Below are positions 55,832 to 64,000 of a DNA stretch of 64,000 nucleotides, in pieces. The notes beneath the pieces are model-generated. The model ran no database searches. It saw only the letters and a list, made by a program, of their open reading frames with translations, and was not told the DNA's origin. How positions within the stretch are numbered: the first letter of the stretch is position 1; each line of letters starts with the position of its first letter. This DNA is from DSVZ01 sp037439785 (GTDB taxonomy: Bacteria; Verrucomicrobiota; Verrucomicrobiia; Limisphaerales; J093), in contig JBBIVJ010000015.1 in assembly GCA_037439785.1 (NCBI GenBank), positions 1 to 64,000 of the forward strand, given 5' to 3'. Position numbers and translations under genes: made by a program.

Positions 55832-56805
55832 GCACCGCCCCCGCCCCCGCCGCGGCGCCGACGCCCCCCAGCCGGTTGATTGACCCGGTGATCCTGATGG
55901 GCATCCGGCATCTGGAACTGCGCGCCCGCGCGGTGGTCGAGGGCTTCTGGAGCGGCCTGCACCGCAGCCCCTGCCACGGCTTCTCGGTCGAATTCACCGA
56001 ATACCGCCCCTACACCCCCGGCGACGACCTCCGCTACCTGGACTGGCGCGTGCTGGCCCGCAGCGACCGCCATTTCGTCAAGCGCTTCGAGGACGAGACC
56101 AACCTCCGCTGCCACCTGCTGGTGGACCAGAGCCGCTCGATGGCCTTCGGCTCCCTGCCCTTCCCCAAGGCCGACTATGCCGCCACCCTCGCCGCCTCGC
56201 TGGCCTGGTTCCTCTACCTCCAGGGCGACGCCGTCGGCCTGCTCACCTTCCACGAAACGGTCGGCGACTACCTCCCGCCCCGCCACCGCCCCGGCCACCT
56301 TCGCCGCCTGCTGTTCCTGCTCGACCGCCCCGCCGCCGGCCGCGGCACCGACCTCACCGCCCCGCTGGCCCGCGCCGCCGAGCTGCTCCGCAAACGCGGC
56401 CTGGTCATCGTGCTCTCGGACTTCCTCGCCCCCCTCGACCGCCTGGACCGCGCCCTGCTCGAACTGGCCGCCCGCGGCCATGAGGTCGTCCTGTTCCAAA
56501 TCCTCGACCCGGCCGAAACCGACTTTGCTTTCGCCCGGCCCGCGGTCTTCGAGGACCTCGAATCCGGCCGCACCCTCCAACTGGACCCCGCCCCCGCCCG
56601 GGCCGACTACCAGCGCCGGCTGGCCGCCCACACCGCGGCGCTGCGGGAAAGCTGCCGCCGCCTGGGCATTGGCTTCACCCGCCTCGAAACCCGCCAGCCC
56701 CTGGAACTGGCCCTGCTGGAGTTCCTCCGCCGCCGCACCGAACGCGGCCGCCGGCCGTTCCGCGTCGCCCGCGCCGCCGGACCCGGCGCGGCCCTTGCCT
56801 CATGA
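55828..56805 (+). CDS. DUF58 protein (VWA-like)
   Basis: 325 residues. DUF58 motif GFSVEFTEYRPYTPGDDLRYLDWRVLARSDRHFVKRFEDETNLRCHLLVDQSRSMAFG, giving the MIDAS-like DQSRS. No membrane segment. Its partner is the MoxR ATPase encoded upstream; its stop overlaps the next start (ATGA). Confidence 0.93.
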   Translation: MSTAPAPAAAPTPPSRLIDPVILMGIRHLELRARAVVEGFWSGLHRSPCHGFSVEFTEYRPYTPGDDLRYLDWRVLARSDRHFVKRFEDETNLRCHLLVDQSRSMAFGSLPFPKADYAATLAASLAWFLYLQGDAVGLLTFHETVGDYLPPRHRPGHLRRLLFLLDRPAAGRGTDLTAPLARAAELLRKRGLVIVLSDFLAPLDRLDRALLELAARGHEVVLFQILDPAETDFAFARPAVFEDLESGRTLQLDPAPARADYQRRLAAHTAALRESCRRLGIGFTRLETRQPLELALLEFLRRRTERGRRPFRVARAAGPGAALAS

Positions 56806-58916
56806 GCTTCCTGGCCCCCTGGTTCCTGCTGGGCGCGCTGGCCGTGGCCGGGCCGCTGCTCTTCCACCTCATCCGGCGCACCACCCGCCAGCGGGTGCCC
56901 TTCAGCTCCCTGTTGCTCCTCCGCCCCGCTCCGCCGCGGCTGACCCGCCGCAACCGCCTCGAAGACCTCCTGCTCCTGGCCCTGCGTGCCCTGGTCGTCA
57001 TCCTGTTGGCTGCCGGCTTCGCCCGCCCGTACTGGCAGCAGGCGTTCCCCCCCGCTGCCGCCGACGGCCCCGCCCGCCGCACCGTCCTGCTCCTGGACAC
57101 CAGCGCCAGCATGCGCCGCGGTGATCTCTGGGCCCAGGCCCTGGCCCGGGCCGAGGCCCGGCTGCGCCGCGCCGCGCCCGCTGACCAGGTGGCGGTGCTG
57201 ACCTTCGATCGCGACGTGGTCGTGCGGCTCGGGTTCGAGGAATGGTCCGCCACGCCCGTCGCCGAGCGTGTCGCCCGCGCCCGCGCCCGCCTCGCCCCCC
57301 TCCAACCCGGCTGGGCCACCACACATCTGGACACCGCCCTGATCCGTGCCGCCGAGCTGGCCGCCGAACCCGCCGAAGGCCCGACCGAACCGGCCCGCGA
57401 AGTGGTGGTGCTCAGCGACCTGCAGACCGGCAGCCGCACGACCGCCCTCCAGGGCCACGAGTGGCCGCGCGGAGTAACCGTGAGCTTCGAGCCGCTCCGC
57501 ACCCCCGCCGCCGCCAACGCCTCCCTCCACTGGGTGCCCGAGCCGGACGAGGCCGCCCCGCCGGCGGCCGACGCCGCCCTGCGCCTGCGCGTGGTCAACG
57601 CCCCCGACTCCACCCGCGAGCAATTTCAACTCCGCTGGGCCGGTGCCGCCGCCACCAACGCTCCGCCGCCGCTCGAGGTTTATGTGCCGCCCGGCCGCTC
57701 CCAAACGGTCACCCTCACCCCACACCTGCCCGCCCCGGCCGCCGGCGCGGTACGGCTGGAAGGCGACGAAGAACCCTTCGACAATCTCGTCCACGTGGCG
57801 CCCCCGCAGGTCCGGCCCCTGACGGTGGTTTACTTCGGGGCCGACGCCGCCGGCGACCCGCGCAGTCCGCGCTTTTTCCTGGAGCGCGCCTTCCCGCCCA
57901 CCCTGCGCCGCACCGTGGAGGTGGTGGCGCTGGACCCCGCCGGACCGATCCCCCCCGCCACGCTCGACGCCGCCGCCCTGGCGGTGGTGCATGGTCCCCT
58001 TTCGTCCACCCTGGGCGCAGCCCTGCGCCCGTGGCTGGCCCGTGGGCGCACGGTCTGGTGGACGCCACCCGCCGCCGCCGCGGCGACCGGCCTCGCGGAG
58101 TTGGTACGGGGCGCCCACCTCTCTGCGGAAGACCATCAACCCGCCAACTACGCCCTGCTGGTTGAACTCGATTACCGGCATCCCTGGCTGGCGCCCTTCG
58201 CCGACCCGCGTTTCGGCGATTTCTCCAAAATCCGCTTCTGGCGCTACCGCCGCCTGGACCTTGCCGGGGGTCCGGAAGTCCGCGTGCTGGCGCGGTTTGA
58301 TTCCGGCGATCCGGCCTGGGTGGAAGTGCCGGTCGGCCGGGGTCGCCTCCACCTCTGGGCGGCGGGGTGGGCGCCTGCCGACAGCCAGTTGGCGCTGTCC
58401 ACCAAGTTTGTCCCGCTGCTCCACGGCCTGCTCGACCTCAGCGCCGGCCCCCCCATCGGCTCCGGCCAGTGGACCGTGGGCGACCCTCTGCCCCTGCCGG
58501 AAGCGGCCAACGCCACCGCCGGCGCGGTGATGCGTCGGCCCGACGGCGGGACCGAACCCCTTGCTGCCGGCGCCACCCACTACGCCGCCACCTCGCGGCC
58601 CGGCCTCTACGAACTGAGCACCGGCGGGCAGGTGCATCGCTGGGCGGTGAACCTCGACACGGCGGAAAGCCGGCTGACGCCCCTGCCGGTGGAAGATTTC
58701 GAGCGGCTGGGCGTGCCCCTGAGCCGGCCGGCACTGCCGCACGCGCAGGCGGTCGCCCGCCAGCAGCGGTTGTGGGCGGCCGAAATCGAGGGCCGGCAAA
58801 AATTCTGGCGCTGGGTCCTGGTCGCCGCCCTGGCCCTGCTGGGGACCGAAACCCTCCTGGCCGGGCGGGCGGCGCGGCGCCGTGCTACGTCTACGTTTTC
58901 GGAGGTGACCGCATGA
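56802..58916 (+). CDS. BatA-like membrane protein with VWA domain
   Basis: 704 residues. The N-terminal membrane pair is BatA-type (FLAPWFLLGALAVAGPLLFHLIRRTTRQRVPFSSLLLLRP, then LEDLLLLALRALVVILLAAGFARPYW). A VWA domain follows with MIDAS LLLDTSASMRRGDLW. A large external part and one C-terminal membrane segment (KFWRWVLVAALALLGTETLLA) complete it. Fits the aerotolerance (Bat) type complex with MoxR and DUF58. It overlaps the next gene by four bases. Confidence 0.9.
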   Translation: MSFLAPWFLLGALAVAGPLLFHLIRRTTRQRVPFSSLLLLRPAPPRLTRRNRLEDLLLLALRALVVILLAAGFARPYWQQAFPPAAADGPARRTVLLLDTSASMRRGDLWAQALARAEARLRRAAPADQVAVLTFDRDVVVRLGFEEWSATPVAERVARARARLAPLQPGWATTHLDTALIRAAELAAEPAEGPTEPAREVVVLSDLQTGSRTTALQGHEWPRGVTVSFEPLRTPAAANASLHWVPEPDEAAPPAADAALRLRVVNAPDSTREQFQLRWAGAAATNAPPPLEVYVPPGRSQTVTLTPHLPAPAAGAVRLEGDEEPFDNLVHVAPPQVRPLTVVYFGADAAGDPRSPRFFLERAFPPTLRRTVEVVALDPAGPIPPATLDAAALAVVHGPLSSTLGAALRPWLARGRTVWWTPPAAAAATGLAELVRGAHLSAEDHQPANYALLVELDYRHPWLAPFADPRFGDFSKIRFWRYRRLDLAGGPEVRVLARFDSGDPAWVEVPVGRGRLHLWAAGWAPADSQLALSTKFVPLLHGLLDLSAGPPIGSGQWTVGDPLPLPEAANATAGAVMRRPDGGTEPLAAGATHYAATSRPGLYELSTGGQVHRWAVNLDTAESRLTPLPVEDFERLGVPLSRPALPHAQAVARQQRLWAAEIEGRQKFWRWVLVAALALLGTETLLAGRAARRRATSTFSEVTA

Positions 58917-61900
58917 TGCATCCGATCTTGCAAGCCCACCTGCGCCCGCTGGCGCGGCGCCTGGCCTGGCGCACCGCCGGCGTGCGCCTGGCCGGGGCCT
59001 GGTTGCTCGCTGCCGCGGCGGCCTGGGGGCTCTGGGCCGCCCAACGACTGACCGGCGGCGGCTCGTCACTCTCCTGGCTGGTGCCGGGAATCCTGGGCCT
59101 GGCGCTCGCCGCCCGCGCCCTGGGGCGGACCCGCCGCGAAACCTTCGCCCCCGGGCCGCTGGCAACGCGACTCGAGACGGCCTTCCCCGAACTGGAGGGT
59201 CGGCTGTTGACCGCCGTGGAAATCCAGGCCACGCCCGCCCGCGGCGCCTCCTTCCTCGAACAACGCGTCATCTTCGAGGCCTGCGACCACGCCCGGCAGC
59301 GGGACTGGCGCCGCGTGGTGTCGCGGCGGAGCGTGGCCCTGGCCCACCTCGGCCAAGTGGCCGCCCTGGCCGCCCTGGCCGCCTCGATGCTCGCCCTGCG
59401 CTCGGGCGCGCCGCACACGCTGCTCGCCCTCGCTCCCCCCGCCGCACGCGGCCTCTCCGTCACGCCCGGCGACATCACCCTCGAACGCGGCCAGAACCTG
59501 GTCGTGCTCGCCCGCTTCGGCGGCGAGGCCCCGGCCACTGCCGAGCTGATCTGGACCGGCCCGGGGGGCGAGGAGCGCCGGCTGGCCATGGTCCGCAGTC
59601 TCAGCGACCCGCTCTTCGGCGCCACCCTCCCCGAGGTCCAACACGACCTGACCTACCGCGTGGAATCCGCCGCCGGCCACTCGCCCGATTACCGCGTGAA
59701 GGTCTTCGAGTACCCCCGCCTGGAAGGGACGGACGCCGATCTTGAATTTCCCTCCTACACCGGCCAGCCGCCGCGGCACATCCCCGACACCCGCCGCGTC
59801 TCCGCCGTCGAGGGCACGCGCCTGTCGCTCGCCCTGCGCCTGAACAAACCGGTCGCCTCCGCCACGCTCGTGCCGCGCGGCGCCGCGGAAGCCGGGCCGA
59901 TTCCGTTGACGACTGACCCCGCCGCCCCCGCCGCTGCGCTGCCTCCCTTCGCCCTGCGCGCCACCCGCACCTATGACCTCCAACTGGTGGACGCCGAGGG
60001 CCGCACCAACAAGGAACCGGCCTCGTTTGTCTTCCAAGCCCTGCCCAACCGCCGCCCGGAACTGCAATTCACCGCCCCGCGCGGCGACCTCCGGCCCTCC
60101 CCCCTCGAGGAAGTTTCCTTCGCCGGCACGGTCTGGGATGACTTCGGCGTGCTCCGCTACGGCGTGGCCTGGCTCCGCCCCGGTCAGGAACCGGCATGGA
60201 TCGAACTGGGCCGCGCCATCCCCGCCCGCGAGAAGCGCGCTTACGAGCATCGCCTGGCTCTCGAAGACCTGGCCCTCGCCGCCGGCGACCTGCTCTCCTG
60301 GTTTGTCTGGGCCGAGGACCTCGGGCCCGACGGCGAACCGCGCCGCACCACCAGCGACCTGTACTTCGCGGAGGTGCGGCCCTTCGACGAGGTCTTCCGC
60401 GACGCCAGCGGCGAGGCCGGCAGCCAGGCCTCCTCGGAGGGCGAAGGCCAGGCCGGCGGCGAGGGCGAGAATCCGAGCGCCCAACTGGTCGAACTGCAGA
60501 AGCAAATCCTCACCGCCACCTGGAAACTGCTGCGCGACCTCCCCGCTGCCCCACCAGCCGCGCCCCCCACCACCTCGCGGCGGGTCCCGCTCCACCCCAC
60601 AGGGCAGATCGCCGCGCCCGCCGCCCCTCCCCGGACCTCCCGCCGCGCCGCCTTCCTGGCCCAACCGGCGCCGGAGGGCGCGCCGCGCCGGGCGTCCCGG
60701 CCGGCCCTCCCCACCCCGCGGGAACGGGGTGCCGGCGCGACCTCCCTGCGCGAGGACCTCGAGGTCATCCGTGAAGCCCAGGCCCGCGTCCTCGAGCAGG
60801 CCCGCGCGGCGGGAGCTGAAGCGAGGGACCCGCGCCAGGCCGCGGCGTGGGAAGCCGCCCTCCAAGCGATGCAGACCGCCCTGGAAAAACTCGAGGCGGC
60901 GGGCCACTCCCCCGAGGCGCTGCGCGAGGCCTTCGCGGCCGAGCAGGCCGCTTACCAGGCCCTGCTGCGGCTGCAGGAACGGGAGTTCGGCGTCACCCGC
61001 AACCGCGGCAACCGTTCCGGCCAGCAGGGCGGCAACTCCCGCCAACAGGCCATGCAGCGCCAGCTCGACCAGCTCGAACTGACCCGCGAGGAAAACCGCT
61101 ACGAAACCGAATCCCGCGCCGCGCCGCCGGACAGCCCCGAGCGACGCGAGCAGTTGCAAATCCTCAACCGGCTCCGGGAACTCGCTCGCCGCCAGGAGGA
61201 CTTGAACGAGCGCCTGCGCGAACTCCAGGCCGCCCTCGAGGCCGCCCGCACCCCCGAAGAGCGCGACCGGCTCCGCCGCGAGCTGCGTCGCCTCCAGGAA
61301 CAGCAGCAGGAAACCCTCGCCGGCCTCGACGAGCTCCAACAACGCCTCGACCAGACCGAAAACCTCTCCCGCCTGGCCGAGACCCGCCAGCAGCTCGAAC
61401 AAACCCGCCAGGAACTCCAGCGCGCCAACCAGGCCCTCCGCGAAGAAGCCGCCTCCCGCGCCCTGGCTGCCGGCACCCGCGCCCGGGAACAACTGGAACA
61501 GGCCGGCGAAGACCTCCGCCGCGCCAGCGCCGGCGAATTTGACGCCGACCTCCGCGACCTCCGCGCCGGCGCCCGCCAGCTCACCCGCGAGCAGGAGGCC
61601 CTGGCCCGCGACCTCGAGACCCTGGCCCAACCCGACCGCCGGAGCCTCAGCGACGCCACCCCACGCCAGGAACTCATGGACCGCCTTGCCCGCCAGCGCC
61701 AACAGCTCACCAACCTGCTCGAACGCGCCACCGAACTCTCCCGCCAGACCGAGGAACCCGAACCCCTGGTCTCCCGCCAGCTTTACGACACCCTCCGCCG
61801 CTTCAGCCAGGACGACGGCAGCCGCATGCGCCAGATGCGCCAGAGCCTCCTCGAACGCGGCCAGCTCACCTACCAACTGGACGACCGCCTCGAACAGGGC

Positions 61901-62647
61901 GCCAACCGCCCCGCCCAGGGCGTGGAACTGACCGCCGAACTGCTCCGCCACCACCTCCCCGGTCCCGCCCGCGAGGCTGCCGAGCGTGCCCAAGCCGACC
62001 TGGACCAGCTCCGCCGCGGCATCGAACAGGCCGCCGAGCGGCTGCTGGGCGATGACGCCGAGGACCTGCGCCGCGCCCGCAGCGAGCTGGAGGCCCTGGC
62101 CGACCAGGTGCAGCGCGAAACCCCCCAAAGCCCACGGCCCACCGCGGAGGCAGGGGGGGCAGCCGAGGATCCGTCTGATCCGTCAGGTCGGTCTGATCTG
62201 TCTGATCGTACCTTCCCCGGCGGCGCCGAGCGCTTTTCCCTGAACCTGGACGACCTGCTTGACGCCCCGGCGCGCACGCCGCGCGATGACCTTGCCCTCG
62301 AGGGCCCCATCACCGGCGCGGACTTCGGCCGCTGGGCCGACCGCCTGCGCGAGGTCGAGGAGCTGGTCGAGTTCCCCGACCTGCGCACCCGCCTGGCACG
62401 CGCCCGCGAGCGCGCCCGCCAGTTGCGCCAGGAGTTCCGCCGGGACCTCCGGAAACCGGATTGGGCCGTGCTGAACCTCGAGGTGCTCCGCCCCCTGGTC
62501 GAGGTCCGCGACCAGATCGCCGAGGAACTGGCCCGCCGCGACCCCGGCGACGCGCTCGTGCCCGTGGACCGCGACCCCGTCCCGGCCCGTTTCTCCGAAC
62601 TGGTGCGCCGCTACTACGAGGAACTGGGGCGGGCGCCGCGACCGTGA
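58913..62647 (+). CDS. Very long membrane protein with coiled coil (DUF4175-like)
   Basis: 1,244 residues from ATG 58913; a GGAGGTGA ribosome-binding site lies inside the upstream gene. Two to three membrane segments near residues 25-65 and 140-165 (VALAHLGQVAALAALAASMLAL). A beta-rich external part follows (to about 520), similar to DUF4175-type proteins. Then comes a Pro/Ala linker and a Glu/Gln/Arg-rich coiled coil of about 400 residues (RRQEDLNERLRELQAALEAARTPEERDRLRRELRRL). A nine-base direct repeat lies near the end. It is placed between a BatA-like and an amidotransferase-like VWA gene, so it is probably a structural part of that complex. Confidence 0.8.
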   Translation: MMHPILQAHLRPLARRLAWRTAGVRLAGAWLLAAAAAWGLWAAQRLTGGGSSLSWLVPGILGLALAARALGRTRRETFAPGPLATRLETAFPELEGRLLTAVEIQATPARGASFLEQRVIFEACDHARQRDWRRVVSRRSVALAHLGQVAALAALAASMLALRSGAPHTLLALAPPAARGLSVTPGDITLERGQNLVVLARFGGEAPATAELIWTGPGGEERRLAMVRSLSDPLFGATLPEVQHDLTYRVESAAGHSPDYRVKVFEYPRLEGTDADLEFPSYTGQPPRHIPDTRRVSAVEGTRLSLALRLNKPVASATLVPRGAAEAGPIPLTTDPAAPAAALPPFALRATRTYDLQLVDAEGRTNKEPASFVFQALPNRRPELQFTAPRGDLRPSPLEEVSFAGTVWDDFGVLRYGVAWLRPGQEPAWIELGRAIPAREKRAYEHRLALEDLALAAGDLLSWFVWAEDLGPDGEPRRTTSDLYFAEVRPFDEVFRDASGEAGSQASSEGEGQAGGEGENPSAQLVELQKQILTATWKLLRDLPAAPPAAPPTTSRRVPLHPTGQIAAPAAPPRTSRRAAFLAQPAPEGAPRRASRPALPTPRERGAGATSLREDLEVIREAQARVLEQARAAGAEARDPRQAAAWEAALQAMQTALEKLEAAGHSPEALREAFAAEQAAYQALLRLQEREFGVTRNRGNRSGQQGGNSRQQAMQRQLDQLELTREENRYETESRAAPPDSPERREQLQILNRLRELARRQEDLNERLRELQAALEAARTPEERDRLRRELRRLQEQQQETLAGLDELQQRLDQTENLSRLAETRQQLEQTRQELQRANQALREEAASRALAAGTRAREQLEQAGEDLRRASAGEFDADLRDLRAGARQLTREQEALARDLETLAQPDRRSLSDATPRQELMDRLARQRQQLTNLLERATELSRQTEEPEPLVSRQLYDTLRRFSQDDGSRMRQMRQSLLERGQLTYQLDDRLEQGANRPAQGVELTAELLRHHLPGPAREAAERAQADLDQLRRGIEQAAERLLGDDAEDLRRARSELEALADQVQRETPQSPRPTAEAGGAAEDPSDPSGRSDLSDRTFPGGAERFSLNLDDLLDAPARTPRDDLALEGPITGADFGRWADRLREVEELVEFPDLRTRLARARERARQLRQEFRRDLRKPDWAVLNLEVLRPLVEVRDQIAEELARRDPGDALVPVDRDPVPARFSELVRRYYEELGRAPRP
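62168..62209 (+). repeat. Nine-base direct repeat inside the coiled-coil gene
   Basis: Five near-copies of GATCCGTCT (GATCCGTCT, GATCCGTCA, GGTCGGTCT, GATCTGTCT, GATCGT). In frame, encoding DPSDPSGRSDLSDR between two structured parts. The base usage is unlike the rest of the gene, which suggests a recent insertion or slippage. Confidence 0.7.
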
Positions 62648-64000
62648 CCGTGATGAGCCCGGCCCTGAGCACCCTGATCCTGGGCGCGCCGCAATGGCAG
62701 GGACCCGCCCTGGCCCTGTTTGCCCTGCTGGCCGCCGCGGCGCTCTGGAGCTACGCCCGCGCCCCCCGTGGACGGTGGCGCGGCCTTTGCGCCGCCCTCA
62801 AGCTCCTGGGTGCCGCCGCCCTGGCCGCCTGCTTGGTCGAGCCGCTGTGGTCCGGCCAGCGCGCCCGCCCCGGCGCCAACCTCCTGGCCGTGGTGGCGGA
62901 CAACAGCCAGGGCCTCCAGGTCCGCGACCGCGGCGCCGACCGCACCCGGGCCGAGCAGTTGCGCAACTGGCTGGACCCGCGGCAAACCCGCGCCTGGGCC
63001 ACGCTCGAGGACACCTTCGAGCTGCGCCGCTTCCGCTTTGACACCCGCCTGCAACCGGTTCGCGACTTCGGGGAACTGACCTTCGACGGCCGCGCCACCG
63101 CCCTGGGCGGCGCCCTGGCGGCCCTGCGCGAACGCTTCGCCCGCCGACCGCTGGCGGGGGTGGTGTTCTTCACCGATGGCATCGCCACCGATCTCCGCGA
63201 CGCCCTGCCGCCGCTGGACGGCCTGCCGCCGGTCTATCCGGTGGTGGTGGGCCGGGCCGGGGCGGTGCGCGACCTGGCGGTGGAGCAGGTGCAGGTCACC
63301 CAGACCGCCTTCGAGGATGCGCCGGTCACGTTGCAGGTGGGCGTGCGGGCCGTGGGCCTGTCGGGCGAAACGGTCGAGACGACGGTGCTCGGCCCCGACG
63401 GCAGCCCGGTGGGGACGCAGGAAAGCCGCGTGCGGCGGGAGGACGAGACGCTGGGCTTCCGGTTCCAGTGGCGGCCGCCGCAGGCGGGGCTGACCTTTTA
63501 CACGGTGCAGGTCCGGCCCACCGGGGCCGCCCCGGCGCCGGAAGCCACGCCGTTGAACAATACGCGCGTGCTGCCGGTGGACCGCGGCGGCGGTCCCTAC
63601 CGCGTGCTCTATGTGAGCGGGCGCCCCAACTGGGAGTACAAGTTCCTCCAACGCGCCCTGGCCGAGGACCCCGAGGTGCAACTGGTGGCCCTGCTGCGCG
63701 TGGCCCGGCGCGAGCCCAGGTTCGAGTTCCGCGGCCGCGCCGGCGAGACCAGCAACCCCCTGTTCCGCGGCTTCGGCAACCAGGCCCCCGAGGAGGTCGA
63801 ACGCTACGACCAGCCCGTGCTCATCCGCCTCAACACCCGCGATGAACTGGAACTGCGCGAAGGCTTCCCCCGCACCGTCGCCGACCTGTTCGCCTACGCG
63901 GGCCTGATCCTGGACGACGTCGAGGCGGAGTTTTTCAGCCCGGACCAGCAGGGGCTCATGGCCCGCTTTGTCTCCGAACGCGGCGGCGGCCTGCTCATGC
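62644..64000 (+). CDS. Amidotransferase-like VWA membrane protein (partial, runs off right edge)
   Basis: About 452 residues visible. A GTG at 62644 overlaps the previous stop (GTGA), as at most junctions of this operon; an ATG at 62653 is the alternative. Two N-terminal membrane segments (GPALALFALLAAAALWSYA; LCAALKLLGAAALAACLVEPLW), then a VWA-like part with a degenerate metal site (LLAVVADNSQGLQVRD; GVVFFTDGIATDL). The beginning of a class-I amidotransferase-like domain follows (RVLYVSGRPNWEYKFLQRALAEDPEVQLVALLR; FSPDQQGLMARFVSERGGGLL). Such fusions end MoxR/Bat operons in PVC bacteria. Confidence 0.82.
   Translation, partial: MTVMSPALSTLILGAPQWQGPALALFALLAAAALWSYARAPRGRWRGLCAALKLLGAAALAACLVEPLWSGQRARPGANLLAVVADNSQGLQVRDRGADRTRAEQLRNWLDPRQTRAWATLEDTFELRRFRFDTRLQPVRDFGELTFDGRATALGGALAALRERFARRPLAGVVFFTDGIATDLRDALPPLDGLPPVYPVVVGRAGAVRDLAVEQVQVTQTAFEDAPVTLQVGVRAVGLSGETVETTVLGPDGSPVGTQESRVRREDETLGFRFQWRPPQAGLTFYTVQVRPTGAAPAPEATPLNNTRVLPVDRGGGPYRVLYVSGRPNWEYKFLQRALAEDPEVQLVALLRVARREPRFEFRGRAGETSNPLFRGFGNQAPEEVERYDQPVLIRLNTRDELELREGFPRTVADLFAYAGLILDDVEAEFFSPDQQGLMARFVSERGGGLLM

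Noticed and set aside
59066..62128. A 1,020-codon minus-strand frame
   Set aside because: Mirror of the coiled-coil gene; Gly/Ala/Val-rich composition typical of antisense frames.

Overview
The window is about two-thirds G+C and dense with genes on both strands. It reads as a chromosome fragment of a Verrucomicrobiota bacterium, probably of the Limisphaera/Pedosphaera type. This is inferred from gene content, not from any rRNA: two PEP-CTERM proteins, several Tat-exported Gfo/Idh/MocA and sugar-isomerase-like proteins, PmoA-like and DUF2961/GH172 proteins, DUF1559-like pseudopilins, a PVC-type MoxR/DUF58/DUF4159 operon, and interspersed hairpin repeats. I see no phage, IS element, CRISPR array or rRNA operon; there is one tRNA-Val.

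Layout. 1-3145 (-): the start of a secreted protein built from about 127 visible copies of a cysteine heptad (C-P-x-[VL]-x-T-x), running off the left edge. 3475-5144 (-): a frameshifted protein whose LamG domain is split by a seven-repeat propeller. 5.7-14.97 kb: TerC, RecJ, tRNA-Val, a hairpin repeat, a SirB1-like protein, a Tat-exported isomerase-like protein, ComB, an orphan LytTR response regulator and an APC permease. 15.1-17.2 kb: a broken PEP-CTERM gene and a GH172-type protein. 17.4-23.3 kb: a complete tripartite MacAB-TolC-like exporter whose adaptor ends in EF hands. 23.4-29.6 kb: an aminopeptidase P, pilZ-pilT, and coaD-yceD-rpmF-plsX-fabH. 29.7-33.1 kb: a FecR-domain protein, a Gfo/Idh protein and NadA. 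33.5-37.8 kb: a second ABC exporter (ATPase, duplicated FtsX permease, HlyD adaptor). 38-50.2 kb: sugar-related secreted proteins, a XylR-like regulator between two pseudopilin genes, PurM, a quinone reductase, a PQQ-like propeller, another Gfo/Idh protein and a DUF4149 protein. 50.3-64 kb: a second hairpin repeat, a PEP-CTERM protein with its own terminator, then a tightly overlapping operon (TPR-metallopeptidase, DUF4159, MoxR, DUF58, BatA-like, long coiled-coil protein, amidotransferase-like VWA protein) that leaves the right edge.

Functional picture. The sugar-oxidoreductase, isomerase, PmoA and GH172 genes fit a polysaccharide-degrading heterotroph. Exported and surface proteins are over-represented. 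Many genes share one promoter style, TTGnnn-N16/17-TAnnnT with the start codon 12-18 nt after the first base of the -10, giving leaderless or very short leaders. Operon-internal genes are mostly coupled by ATGA/GTGA overlaps.
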